Source: Acidobacterium sp.
GTDB taxonomy: Bacteria > Acidobacteriota > Terriglobia > Terriglobales > Acidobacteriaceae
Reading direction: 5' to 3'
DNA: 15,143 bases
Assembly: GCA_003152595.1 (NCBI GenBank)
Contig: PMAM01000046.1
Span: forward strand, 13,540 to 28,682
Position numbers and translations under genes: made by a program. Below, in pieces: positions 1 to 8,700 of the stretch (position 1 is the first letter of the stretch; the number at the start of each line of letters is the position of its first letter). The notes under the pieces are model-generated. The model saw only the letters and a program-made list of their open reading frames with translations, made no database searches and had not been told where the DNA came from.

Positions 1-2231
1 TTCCAGTCGTGGTCGAGATCGATGGGTGCGAAATTTGTAGCAGCCTCTGTGCCTTTTTGCGCAATGGAGCGATCTGTGAAGACCATTACGCGGGATTCAT
101 AGGGAGCGAGAGTTATCGAGAGTGTGGCACCGTTACTCGCGGGCGAGATCTTTCCGCTGAAAGGGTCAAAAACAGACGCCTCTTTCCGCTTGGTACGGAA
201 GGTCGCCTTGAATGCGTGCGGACGATTATCGGTGTTGGCGAGAAAATAGATATCCGCATCCGCGAGCTGGCGATGAATGAACCCGACATCGGGAGTGATG
301 GGATCGAGCGCAACATCGGGCTTGAGCAAGCTGGCTATGGCCTTTCCGAGATCCGACGTCTTGTCGACGACCTTCGCGTTCTTCGCATCCGGAACGAACA
401 GCTGCTGCGAGATTTGCCGGACTGCCGCAGTGTCGCGCGGGCCTTCCAGGAATCCAGGCGCGCGCGAGGGCGGCTTCCGGGTCGCGATTACGATTCCGCC
501 GCTTTGCGCGTAGGCCTCGATCCTGCGGTAGGTTGCGAGCGGCAGCCGCTCGATATTGGGAATCACCAGCACAGGGTAGCGAATGCCGACGCGGTTGATC
601 GCCTCCGAATCGATGAAGTCGAAGTTATAGCCGGCATCGAGGATCGCCGGGACCAGATCCGGTCCGAGTAGTTTTGTCATCTGGTCGCTGACGGAGGCCT
701 CGCCCAGATGGAACCGTCCCTGCGCATCTTCTTCCGGAAGCAGAACAGCGACGTCATTGGCGGGCTTACCCTGGCGCAGCAGCCAACTCACGCGCGTGAG
801 GTACGCAGTGACGTCGGGCATCACGATCCACCAGGGATTGTGATTGTTGAAGACTGCTGCGGCATAAAACGAATACCCCGGATCGCCAGCCGATGGCGGC
901 GAGTACGGCCAGCCATGGCCCATCAGCTGATTGATGCCCTGCAGAAAAAAAGTATCGGCCTCGGCTTTCATGTCGAGGGGCGTCGCGCGGAAGGCGGGCG
1001 AGTGCAGCCACGTCCAGGTCTCCGATGAAGTCACAGGGCGTCCGTAAACATGGCTGGCCGAAGTGGCCCAGCGCGTAAATGAGAATGGCCCGTGCCACTG
1101 CGATCCCTCGCCCTCCGGCAAATCAACGCGAGCATTGCTCGACAGCGTGACGGCGGGGATGCCGTAGCTCTGGGAGCGAAACTCGGTGTGGTGCGCGCGG
1201 GCCCAGCTGTTGATGGCCGCCAGATAATTCTGATCGATCAGCTCCGCCAGCGTGCGGCCCCAGTCGTAGCGCAGATCCACCGCCTCCGGTCCGGTCCCTG
1301 CGACCAGCGCGGGCAGATGCGGGGTTAAATCGTAACCGCGGCGGTTGCGAAATTCGGTCAGGAGGTCCGGCGTCCAGTCGGACTCGTAGACTTCAAGGCT
1401 ATCGCTGAAGACGGAGTAGGGCGGATGTTGCCCAAAAGCCTGCACGAGGGGATCGGCGACGTTCTTCAGATGGTCCTGCACAGCGGCGGCGCTGAAGTGG
1501 TCGATGACGAACCCCTCAGCTCCGCAGGCAGGGCGCTTGACCTGCTGGCCAGTGCGGCTGGAGATGAAGAAGAGCCCGACCTGCGGATCACTGAGGCCGG
1601 GAGGAATTTGCAGACGACCGTCCCTGATGTCCTCGGCCTGCCTCGCGTGATCTGCATCGTATTGTTCCGGCGTTCCGGCGGCAACGAAGGCAGCCAGGAG
1701 CTTCTCTCCGTTCTCGAGCGATGGCACGGCAACCGAGCGTTGGTCAGCGGGAACAGGGGCAACGACAACGCGCAGGCGGCCCGCCGATTCCGTCACCGGC
1801 ACCCATGCGCCGCCGTAGGGCCATCCGCTGCCCAGGGTGATGCTGACTCGCATCCCGAGTTCGTGCGCGGTGTCCGCGGCGAAACCGACCATCTTCAGGA
1901 AATCCGGCGAGAGGAATTTCATATTCCGAAATCCCTCTTGTGGATCGTCGAGTTGGAGCGGATACACCGGCTGAATCTCCACCCCGCCGATTCCGCCGGC
2001 CTTCATCGTCCTCAATTCTCGTGCGAGTTCCTCAGGCTCGACCGCCGGCCCGAACCACCACCAGCGCATCATGGGGCGCGCGTCCATGGGAGGCGAGACG
2101 AAGCCCTGGCGCAGCGCCGTCAGTGAATCGGTCGGAGATGACGCCGCGGAGGTCTGCTGAGCGCGGCCGGCAACGGCGATCGCGAAGCAAAACGCAGCCG
2201 CACAAAGAATCGATTTTCGAAAGCGCATCAT
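1..2231 (-). CDS. GH106-type alpha-L-rhamnosidase, secreted; 3' end cut by the left window edge
   Basis: I read this frame codon by codon from the ATG at 2231 down to base 3 and found no stop, so at least 743 residues are present and the C-terminus lies outside the window. Residues 1-24 form a Sec signal peptide (MMRFRK, hydrophobic core, AGRA cleavage before QQ). The mature start has the GH106-like motif RWWWFGP (56-62), then an ELRTMKAGGIGGVEIQP stretch as expected for the first strands of a TIM barrel. A further family-like stretch is FSDSLEVYESDWTPDLL followed by FRNRRGYDLTP. E280 (SDSLEV) and E404 (SSETWTW) are my candidates for the two catalytic acids; I infer this from their setting and spacing, without an alignment. 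GH106 enzymes release terminal L-rhamnose from pectic rhamnogalacturonans. The gene lies 51 bp downstream of a GH28 gene on the same strand, probably co-transcribed. A GGGAGG lies about 12 bp upstream of the start; a second ATG follows at once. Family members usually exceed 850 residues, so roughly 100 or more are missing. Confidence 0.85.
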   Translation of the reverse strand, partial: MMRFRKSILCAAAFCFAIAVAGRAQQTSAASSPTDSLTALRQGFVSPPMDARPMMRWWWFGPAVEPEELARELRTMKAGGIGGVEIQPVYPLQLDDPQEGFRNMKFLSPDFLKMVGFAADTAHELGMRVSITLGSGWPYGGAWVPVTESAGRLRVVVAPVPADQRSVAVPSLENGEKLLAAFVAAGTPEQYDADHARQAEDIRDGRLQIPPGLSDPQVGLFFISSRTGQQVKRPACGAEGFVIDHFSAAAVQDHLKNVADPLVQAFGQHPPYSVFSDSLEVYESDWTPDLLTEFRNRRGYDLTPHLPALVAGTGPEAVDLRYDWGRTLAELIDQNYLAAINSWARAHHTEFRSQSYGIPAVTLSSNARVDLPEGEGSQWHGPFSFTRWATSASHVYGRPVTSSETWTWLHSPAFRATPLDMKAEADTFFLQGINQLMGHGWPYSPPSAGDPGYSFYAAAVFNNHNPWWIVMPDVTAYLTRVSWLLRQGKPANDVAVLLPEEDAQGRFHLGEASVSDQMTKLLGPDLVPAILDAGYNFDFIDSEAINRVGIRYPVLVIPNIERLPLATYRRIEAYAQSGGIVIATRKPPSRAPGFLEGPRDTAAVRQISQQLFVPDAKNAKVVDKTSDLGKAIASLLKPDVALDPITPDVGFIHRQLADADIYFLANTDNRPHAFKATFRTKRKEASVFDPFSGKISPASNGATLSITLAPYESRVMVFTDRSIAQKGTEAATNFAPIDLDHDW

Positions 2232-2282
2232 GGATACAGGAACCCTCCCGAAGCCGTGATCGTAAGCCCGTTCGTCCGCGGC

Positions 2283-3572
2283 TCAGTGCAGGGTAATGTT
2301 TCCGCCCGCGGCCTTGATAATTCCCGAACCATCGGCGGCCTGGACGCTGACGTTCTCGACCGAGACGTCGGCGTTACTGATGGCCAAACCATGCTGCGCC
2401 TGAATGTGGACATTCTTCAGGACCACGTTGCGAACGGGCGCTTCCGGCAAGCCTGCGATGGCGCCAGCCGAAACAATATCCGTGGCAGTTACATTTTCCA
2501 GCGTGATGTCGTGGAAGTGCGGAGTCAGACGCGTAACCGGCTGCGCCGGGTCGGAATCGGGCGGCAGAATCTTCGGATAGTACTCGCTGATGATGATGGC
2601 GTTCTTCACGTTCTTCATGTCGATGTCACGGAAGACGAAGTTGCCCACGTTATTGCCGCGATCGCGATTGGCCTTTACGCGGATGCCATTATCGGTGCCG
2701 TCGAAGTGGATCCGTTCGGTGCGGACATTCTGCGCCCCTCCGGCCATCTCGCTGCCAATGGAGAGGCCGTGCCCATGCTGAAAATTGCAATCGGTGATAG
2801 CGATGTCGCGGCTTGGATCGTCCGGGCCGGGCGAGTTGGCCATACCCGACTTGATCGCCACATCGTCGTCGCCCACATCGGCGAAGACGTGATCGATGCG
2901 CACGTTCGAGGATGAGAAGGGATCGATGGCGTCGGTGTTGGGCGAGTGCTGCGGAGCCAAAACCCTGATATTCCGAATCGTCACGTCATCGGAGTAGTAC
3001 GGAACCAGTTGCCACATAGGCGAGTTCTGGATGGTGACGCCCTCCACCAGCACGTGCTGACAATGGTCGAACACGACAAGCCGCGGGCGTGTGTGGTCAG
3101 ACCCCATGACTCCGTGGTCCTTCACCGTGCGGGCCTCGTCCCACCAGCTCTGTCCGTTTCCGTCGATCACCCCCTCCCCCGTGATCGAGACATTACTGGC
3201 GTTCGTCGCGCTCACCAGCGACTGCCGGCCCGGAGCCTTGAATTCTGTTATTGCCGGAAAATCGTCATGATTCGGAGACCCAAGCAGCGTGGCGTTCTTG
3301 TCCAGTTGCAAGGTAATTCTGCTCTTCAGCACGATCGGCGCGCTGAGCCATGTGCCGGCCGAAAGGCGCACGGTGCCGCCTCCGCGCTGCTCGCACGCAT
3401 CGATCGCGCGCTGGATGGCCGTCGTATCTTTGGTGACGCCGTCCACTTTGGCGCCGTAAGAATGCGGATCGCAAACCGTAGACGCAGCCAAAGCAGGTGA
3501 AGGTGCTGCGGCTATCAATCCGAGTACAACCAATCCGGAAAACAGAGGGACACAACCAAATCGAATTCGCAT
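2283..3572 (-). CDS. GH28 polygalacturonase-family glycosidase, secreted
   Basis: A 429-residue right-handed beta-helix glycosidase carrying all four GH28 active-site signatures: NTD (212-214), GDDD (234-237), GHG (267-269) followed by SIGSE, and RVK (298-300). The early SYGAKVDGVTKDTTAIQRAI segment is the usual N-terminal pectate-lyase-superfamily start. Residues 1-30 are a Sec signal peptide (MRIRF, long hydrophobic core, SPALAA). GH28 enzymes hydrolyse alpha-1,4-galacturonosyl or related rhamnogalacturonan bonds; endo or exo action cannot be told here. The start at 3572 is preferred over an in-frame ATG at 3617: it has a GAGG about 11 bp upstream, gives a clean signal peptide, and the 3617 ATG would lie inside or upstream of the predicted promoter. 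It is the first gene of a likely operon with the GH106 gene and is divergent from the Tat-type GH28-like gene, with a palindromic operator candidate between them. Confidence 0.9.
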   Translation of the reverse strand: MRIRFGCVPLFSGLVVLGLIAAAPSPALAASTVCDPHSYGAKVDGVTKDTTAIQRAIDACEQRGGGTVRLSAGTWLSAPIVLKSRITLQLDKNATLLGSPNHDDFPAITEFKAPGRQSLVSATNASNVSITGEGVIDGNGQSWWDEARTVKDHGVMGSDHTRPRLVVFDHCQHVLVEGVTIQNSPMWQLVPYYSDDVTIRNIRVLAPQHSPNTDAIDPFSSSNVRIDHVFADVGDDDVAIKSGMANSPGPDDPSRDIAITDCNFQHGHGLSIGSEMAGGAQNVRTERIHFDGTDNGIRVKANRDRGNNVGNFVFRDIDMKNVKNAIIISEYYPKILPPDSDPAQPVTRLTPHFHDITLENVTATDIVSAGAIAGLPEAPVRNVVLKNVHIQAQHGLAISNADVSVENVSVQAADGSGIIKAAGGNITLH

Positions 3573-3615
3573 CAGGAGAATTTCCTCAGGGGGCAAGGTT
3601 CCAATTGCGAAACCC

Positions 3616-3645
3616 ATGATACGCTGGACGGCGGTCAGTGGTCAT
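3616..3645 (-). promoter_or_regulatory. Candidate sigma70 promoter for the GH28-GH106 operon
   Basis: On the minus strand, ATGACC (3640-3645, 4 of 6 matches to TTGACA) is followed after 18 bp by TATCAT (3616-3621, 5 of 6 matches to TATAAT). Transcription would begin near 3609, leaving about 37 nt of leader before the ATG at 3572. The -35 element lies inside the palindrome at 3637-3651, so a bound protein there would compete with RNA polymerase. Seen by eye only. Confidence 0.4.
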
Positions 3646-3651
3646 ACCACT
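3637..3651. promoter_or_regulatory. 15-bp palindromic operator candidate (AGTGGTCATACCACT)
   Basis: Perfect 6-bp arms AGTGGT and ACCACT around a 3-bp CAT centre, in the 135-bp gap between the divergent GH28 genes. It contains TGGT-N3-ACCA, the layout known for FadR-subfamily (FCD) GntR regulators, which often sense sugar acids such as uronates. It overlaps the predicted -35 of the leftward operon and lies 57 bp before the rightward gene, so one site could control both directions. Two related palindromes occur before the TonB-dependent receptor gene. The identity of the regulator is inferred; none is encoded in this window. Confidence 0.55.
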
Positions 3652-3707
3652 AGGCGAGACCCGCACATTTGCCAGCGGGACATTTCTTCTGCGAGGATCG
3701 TGCCGCT

Positions 3708-5354
3708 ATGAACTCCTTCCGCTCCAACCGTCGGGAAATTCTTCGCATGAGTGCTCTGGGACTGGGAGCCGTGGTTGGCTCTTCGCTGCCCGAGGCATAC
3801 GCACTTCCTCACTCGCCGGCTTCGCTAGGAGGCATGCCCGGTGTTTTCGACGTCCGCACCTATGGCGCCGTGGGCGACGGGAAGACGGTGGACACATCGG
3901 CCATCAACAAGGCGATTGAAGCGGCTGCCGCTGCCGGTGGTGGCACGGTGGTGTTTCCTCCGGGAACCTGGCTGAGCTTTTCGATTCACCTGACGAGCCA
4001 CGTGGGACTCTATCTTTCGCAGGCGGCGACGATCCTCGCCGCTGACTCGCCGCTTCCCGGGCAAACGACCGGCTACAACGGCGGCACTTATGACGCGGCG
4101 GAGCCCAACACGCCCTGGGAAGACTACCAGGATTATGGTCACAATCACTGGCACAATTCGCTGATCTGGGGCGAGAATCTCACCGACATCAGCATTACCG
4201 GGCCGGGCGTAATCTACGGCAAAGGTCTGAGCTTCGGAGCCAACCGCAACGCGCGCGGGAATTATCCGATCTACGTGGCCGAGCAGGCAGGCGTCGGCAA
4301 CAAGAGCATCGCGCTCAAGAATTGTCACAACGTCCTGTTGCGCGATTTTTCGATTCTGAAGGGCGGACACTTCGGCCTGCTGCTGACCGGCGTCGACAAC
4401 CTCACCATCGATAACCTCACCATCGACACCGATCGCGACGGCATGGACATCGACTGCTGCCGCAATGTGCATGTCTCTAACTGCACCGTAAATTCCCCGT
4501 GGGACGATGGTATCTGTCCCAAGAGCAGCTATTCCCTCGGTTATGCCCGAGCCACGGAGAACGTCACGATCACGAATTGCTATGTGACCGGTGACTACGA
4601 ACTGGGCACCGTTCTCGACGGCACCTTCAGGCGGTTTGCAGCCGATGCCCACGTGGGACGCACCGGCCGCATCAAGTGCGGGACCGAGTCGAACGGGGGC
4701 TTCAAAAACATCGCCATCTCCAACTGCGTCTTCGATACCTGCAACGGACTGGCTCTCGAAAGCGAGGACGGCGCTCTTTGCGAAGACATCGCCGTCACGA
4801 ACATCACGATGCGTAACATCACGACGTCGCCAATTTTTATCCGCCTCGGCGCGCGACTGCGCGGCCCAAAGGAAACGACGAAGGTCGGCACCATGCGGCG
4901 GATCCTGATCAGCAACCTGACAAGCTATAACTGCGCATCTAGACTCTGTTCCATACTCAGCGGCATCCCGGACTATGCCATCGAAGATGTGAAGCTTGAC
5001 AGCATTTACCAACACCACGTCGGCGGCGCGTCGCCCGATACGCTTTCGATCCGTCCTCCGGAAAATGAGGCAAAGTACCCCGACCCCGGTATGTTCGGCC
5101 CCATGCCATCGCAGGGGTTCTTCCTTCGTCACATCAAAAACCTGGAGATGAGTCACGTCGAAGTCGCAGCTGCTTCGCCCGATCCGCGCCCTGGTTTCTA
5201 TCTCACCGGTGTGGACCGGGCTGACTTCATCGCGGTGACCTCACCCAAAGGTGTGGCGGCGTTTCATCTCGATCAGGTGACGGACCTGCGCATTTTGCTA
5301 AGCCGAGCGGCGAAGGATACCCAACTGGAGACCGCAGACAGCCAGACTCTCTAA
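3708..5354 (+). CDS. Tat-exported GH28-like right-handed beta-helix protein
   Basis: A 548-residue protein whose N-terminus is a twin-arginine signal (NRREILRMSALGLGAVVG, residues 7-24), so it is probably exported folded. The mature part starts with the pectate-lyase-superfamily segment FDVRTYGAVGDGKTVDTSAI (47-66) and continues as beta-helix coils, with NLTIDNLTID as a visible rung (231-240). Probable active-site region: DRDGMDID (242-249) and SPWDDGICPK with D266-D267, matching the positions of the GH28 NTD and DD motifs. In place of GHG and RIK there are GRIKCGTESNGG (320-331) and FIRLGAR (377-383). This places it in a divergent GH28-like branch, possibly acting on rhamnogalacturonan-type linkages; the exact substrate is open. 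The ATG at 3708 is chosen over a TTG at 3669 because a GAGG lies 11 bp upstream and the Tat signal begins there. It is divergent from the other GH28 gene. Confidence 0.82.
   Translation: MNSFRSNRREILRMSALGLGAVVGSSLPEAYALPHSPASLGGMPGVFDVRTYGAVGDGKTVDTSAINKAIEAAAAAGGGTVVFPPGTWLSFSIHLTSHVGLYLSQAATILAADSPLPGQTTGYNGGTYDAAEPNTPWEDYQDYGHNHWHNSLIWGENLTDISITGPGVIYGKGLSFGANRNARGNYPIYVAEQAGVGNKSIALKNCHNVLLRDFSILKGGHFGLLLTGVDNLTIDNLTIDTDRDGMDIDCCRNVHVSNCTVNSPWDDGICPKSSYSLGYARATENVTITNCYVTGDYELGTVLDGTFRRFAADAHVGRTGRIKCGTESNGGFKNIAISNCVFDTCNGLALESEDGALCEDIAVTNITMRNITTSPIFIRLGARLRGPKETTKVGTMRRILISNLTSYNCASRLCSILSGIPDYAIEDVKLDSIYQHHVGGASPDTLSIRPPENEAKYPDPGMFGPMPSQGFFLRHIKNLEMSHVEVAAASPDPRPGFYLTGVDRADFIAVTSPKGVAAFHLDQVTDLRILLSRAAKDTQLETADSQTL
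4398..4427 (+). repeat. Two tandem 15-bp units inside the Tat GH28-like gene
   Basis: AACCTCACCATCGAT is followed directly by AACCTCACCATCGAC, with only the last base different. It encodes NLTID twice, part of a beta-helix coil. Recent in-frame duplication or constraint by the repeated fold would both explain it. Confidence 0.7.
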
Positions 5355-5384
5355 CCGGAAATGGCGTTGCGGGCGGCAGCCCTG

Positions 5385-5404
5385 ACGCCGTACGGGGACG
5401 GCGT
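5385..5404 (+). other. Hairpin after the Tat GH28-like gene, possible weak terminator
   Basis: ACGCCGT (5385-5391) pairs perfectly with ACGGCGT (5398-5404) across a 6-base loop, 31 bp after the stop codon. No T-tract follows, so it is not a standard intrinsic terminator. Its last base is also the first base of the TGGTCTGACCA palindrome, so structure and operator abut. Confidence 0.35.
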
Positions 5405-5414
5405 GGTCTGACCA
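5404..5414. promoter_or_regulatory. Operator candidate TGGTCTGACCA
   Basis: A perfect palindrome of TGGT-N3-ACCA form, fitting the TGGTCNGACCA core known for FadR. It shares GGTC and ACC with the site between the divergent glycosidase genes. It lies about 280 bp upstream of the recognised promoter of the receptor gene, so it would act at a distance, with the nearer site, or on a promoter I did not recognise. Confidence 0.45.
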
Positions 5415-5696
5415 AATGACGTACTTCACTCCCGGGCGGAAGCCTGGCGCCGGAGCGATTGACACCCGGCCCGGCAGCAGGTACCGCTGGCCGCCCCGGC
5501 CTCCTCCGCGCCCCGAAACCCCATGACCGTCCCTCCTGCCGATGCCTGGGCTCGCTTTCAAGTGGCTGCCCATAGACCTTGGGAAAACCGTGGAAAAGAC
5601 AAAGGAATCAGCGCCTGTGAAGCGCTGGAAACAGCCCGCCCGCTCACGGCCAGGGAGAGTTAGTTGCCTTAAACGGGACAATCGGCAATTCGCTTC

Positions 5697-5726
5697 TTGA
5701 CAGGTCCATTGGGGCTCCACGATACT
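5697..5726 (+). promoter_or_regulatory. Candidate sigma70 promoter for the TonB-dependent receptor gene
   Basis: A perfect TTGACA (5697-5702) is followed after 18 bp by GATACT (5721-5726, 4 of 6 matches to TATAAT). The expected start is near 5733, giving a leader of about 65 nt before the ATG at 5799. This supports that ATG over the in-frame TTG at 5697, which is part of the -35 element itself. Confidence 0.5.
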
Positions 5727-5743
5727 GTTGCGGTTTTGAAGAC

Positions 5744-5754
5744 AGGTCAGACCT
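5744..5754. promoter_or_regulatory. Operator candidate AGGTCAGACCT downstream of the receptor promoter
   Basis: Perfect 5-bp arms AGGTC and GACCT around one base. The inner GGTCAGACC differs by one base from GGTCATACC in the palindrome at 3637-3651, and also by one base from GGTCTGACC in the palindrome at 5404-5414. It lies about 11-21 bp after the expected transcription start, a usual place for a repressor roadblock. Confidence 0.4.
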
Positions 5755-5789
5755 CCCGACCCGAAAACCTGCCAAATTCCAAATTCTTT

Positions 5790-5794
5790 GGAGG
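5790..5794 (+). promoter_or_regulatory. Ribosome binding site GGAGG for the TonB-dependent receptor
   Basis: GGAGG lies 4 bp before the ATG at 5799. The spacing is short, but it is the only strong site near a start that begins directly with a good signal peptide, so it decides the start. Confidence 0.6.
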
Positions 5795-5798
5795 CTGT

Positions 5799-8700
5799 AT
5801 GCAAGTCAGGCGTACCAGTTTTCTCTGGAACCTCGTGTCCCGTTTTGCCGCTCCCGGCTTCCTTCTGTCGTTCCTTGCGCTGCCGGCGATGGCACAAATC
5901 GCAGGAACAGCCAACGTGCAGGGTACGGTTCAGGATAGTTCCGGAGCGGTAGTTCCGAATGCGGCCGTGACAATTATCGACGCCGCAACCCAGGTCAGTC
6001 ACTCCGCAAAGACCAACAGCGCGGGCGTCTATGTATTTCCCGGACTCATCACCGGGACTTACAACCTGAGCGTTGCCGCCTCGGGTTTTGAAACCTACCA
6101 GCAGACTGGGATCGTGCTTGAGGTGGGCAGCAGCATCGCCATCAATGTCAACCTGAGGGTGGGCCGAGCCGAGACTAAGATCGAAGTCCGCTCCGAGGGC
6201 CTGGCGCTCCAGACTGAGGATGCTTCCTATAAACAGACCATCGATTCAAGAGACATCACAGAGATGCCCCTGAACTCCGCCGGCCGGCAGATCACCGGTC
6301 TGCTCACCATCTCCGGCGGAGCGAATACCGCACCGGGCAATGACTTCACGGGCAGCAAGTACTCCTACCAGACAATTTCTATCTCCATTGCCGGAGGTAA
6401 TGGCAACACGACTCTGTGGCGGCTGGACGGCGGCGACAATCAGGATTACATGGCCAACGGCAACATGCCCTTCCCATTCCCCGATGCCGTGAGCCAGTTC
6501 AGCGTGGAGTCAACCGTGCTTGGCGCCCAGGAAGGCGAACATACCGGCGGCTACGTCAACGTCGTCACCCGGTCGGGCACCAACACCTATCACGGTTCCG
6601 CTTTCGAGTTCATACGCAACAACATCATCGACGCGACGAACTTCTACTCTGTCACCCCCGACACGTTGCACCAAAATGAATTCGGCGGTACCTTTGGCGG
6701 CCCCATCCTCCACGACAAGCTCTTTGCCTTTGCCGGTTACCAGCGGCTGAATTACACCAAGCAGCAGGCCAGTACCAAGGCTTTTGTTCCGACGGCGGCG
6801 AACCTGACCGGCGACTTCTCCGTGACCGACGGTCCCAATTGCGAGTCGTCGAAGAAGACTGTGCAGCTCGTCGATCCGTTGACCGGGACGCCGCTGACCG
6901 GCGACAAATACGCCACTCCTCCCGCCTACCTCGCGCAGTCTCTCGCCCTCGAGAAATACCTGCCCGCCATCAACCCCGCGGTCGATACCAACAATTGCGG
7001 AGAGGTCTCCTATTCGATTCCACTGGCAGAGCATGACAATGAGTTTGTCACCCGCATGGATTACACCATCGGTCCTAAAAACAGCCTCTATGGCAGATAT
7101 TTCATCGACGGATATCAGCAACCTGCGTTCTTCTCTCCGACAAACATCCTGATCACGACGCAGTCAGGAAATATCGAACGTACCCAGTCGTTCATTCTCG
7201 GCCTGGTCACTGCGTTCACACCCAATTTCGTCAACCAGGCGCACGTTACGGTGATGCGCCGCGTTGACAATCGCGGTTACGCGCCGAACGACATCAACGC
7301 CGGCACGCTGGGCATAAGCATGTACCAGGCAGTCCCCAATGGGCTGCAGATCACCGAAGGCAAATTCACCATCGGCGGAGGAACCAATTCGGTCGCCCAT
7401 TTCAACGACAATACCCTGGCCGTCCAGGACGACATGACCTGGGTTCACGGGAAACATCAGCTCGCCTTCGGCGGCGAGTGGGTTCAGAACGAACTCAACA
7501 TCGGCAACTCCTATGAGGCCAACGGCACCTTTACCTTCAACGGCGAATACAGCGGCAGCGGGCCGAATGGAGGAACCACGATCGGCGACCAGGACCTCGA
7601 CTTTCTGTGGGGGACGCTCAGCGCCTTCCAGCAGAGCAAGCAGCAACAGAACGCCCTGCGCGGACCGATCCCCAGCCTTTATCTCCAGGATACCTTCCAC
7701 ATGACGCCGCGCTTTACCCTGGTCGGTGGTCTGCGCTGGGGCCCGAACTTCATGCCCGTCGATTACTTCAACCGTGGCACGGTCTTTAACTACGACGACT
7801 TTGTAAATAATGTCTCCAGCACCGTCTATCCCAACGCACCGGCGGGAGTCCTGTTTTACGGTGACAAGGGAGTACCGAAGGAGTTCACTGAGAATTCGCC
7901 CTGGCAGTTCTCACCTAATCTTGCCGTCTCCTGGGATCCAATGGGCAACGGCAAAACCGTCGTCCGCGCCGGCGGCGAGCTCGCTTACGACAAACCGAAC
8001 TTCTTCACCGGACAGCGCGCTCAGCAGAATCCGCCCTTCGCCACCGCCATCAGCAACACGCAAACCTCGGGCAGTGCACCATTAAACTTTGGCGCGCCAT
8101 GGTCGGTTGGACAATTCACCACCAGTCCTTTCCCTCAGCCAGTCGTTCCTACGCCCTCGCAGGCGCAGTTCTTCGCCCAGTCGCAGTACATTGTCATGCC
8201 AAAGCAGTTCTTGTCTGCCTACACCATCCAGTGGACGCTCAGCGTACAGCACCAGTTTGGCCGTGGCTGGCAGGGCCAGGTAGATTACATCGGCAACCGA
8301 ACCGTGCACGACCCGATGGGAACACCGCTGAGCCCGGCGCTCTATATCCCCGGCAACTGGGGGCCGGGTGGAACCGGTTGCTCCCCGATCGTGACCACGG
8401 GACCCGGAGCCGTGAAGCCCGGCGCCGCGGGTACTCCGTGCTCGACTACGAAAAACCAGGTCTCGCGCTTTACGCTGAGCATCGCGAACCCAACGCAGGG
8501 CAACCAGATTCAGGGAGGCGGTACGGGCTCGAACTATGTCAACGATACAGGCTATGCGAGCTATAACGGCATGGTAGCGACGCTCCAGCATCGCATCTCG
8601 TCCGACTTTAGCCTCCTGGCCAACTGGACCTGGTCCAAGTGCCTCGACGTCGTCGACGGCCAGGGCGACATCGCGCAGACCCTGGTGCAGGACCCCTACA

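Larger units (their letters stand above)
5355..5798. other. 444-bp non-coding leader between the Tat GH28-like gene and the TonB receptor gene
   Basis: No convincing gene lies here. The stretch contains a GC-rich hairpin just after the upstream stop, a TGGTCTGACCA palindrome, a TTGACA-type promoter near the right end, and a second palindrome just downstream of that promoter. The 36-codon frame at 5416-5526 has no ribosome binding site and a low-complexity Pro/Arg tail, so I do not call it. About 270 bp between the first palindrome and the promoter hold nothing I can interpret. Confidence 0.6.

Noticed and set aside
9..671. 220-codon plus-strand open frame at the left edge
   Set aside because: It lies antisense to the GH106 gene, whose frame reads through cleanly with family motifs.
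2256..2915. 219-codon plus-strand open frame
   Set aside because: Antisense to the GH28 gene with all four active-site motifs; composition is that of a shadow frame.
4398..4427. Tandem 15-bp repeat as a possible mobile or regulatory repeat
   Set aside because: In frame, only two copies, and explained by beta-helix coil repetition in the protein.
3825..5156. 443-codon open frame on the minus strand opposite the Tat GH28-like gene
   Set aside because: It mirrors a well-supported gene, encodes a Val/Asp/Arg-rich sequence with no recognisable domain, and is explained by GC-rich third positions of the real frame.
5459..5464. TTGACA in the leader as a second promoter
   Set aside because: No acceptable -10 element 16-19 bp downstream; the sequence there is GC-rich.
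5416..5526. 36-codon plus-strand frame in the leader before the receptor gene
   Set aside because: No ribosome binding site and a low-complexity Pro/Arg tail; too short to support.
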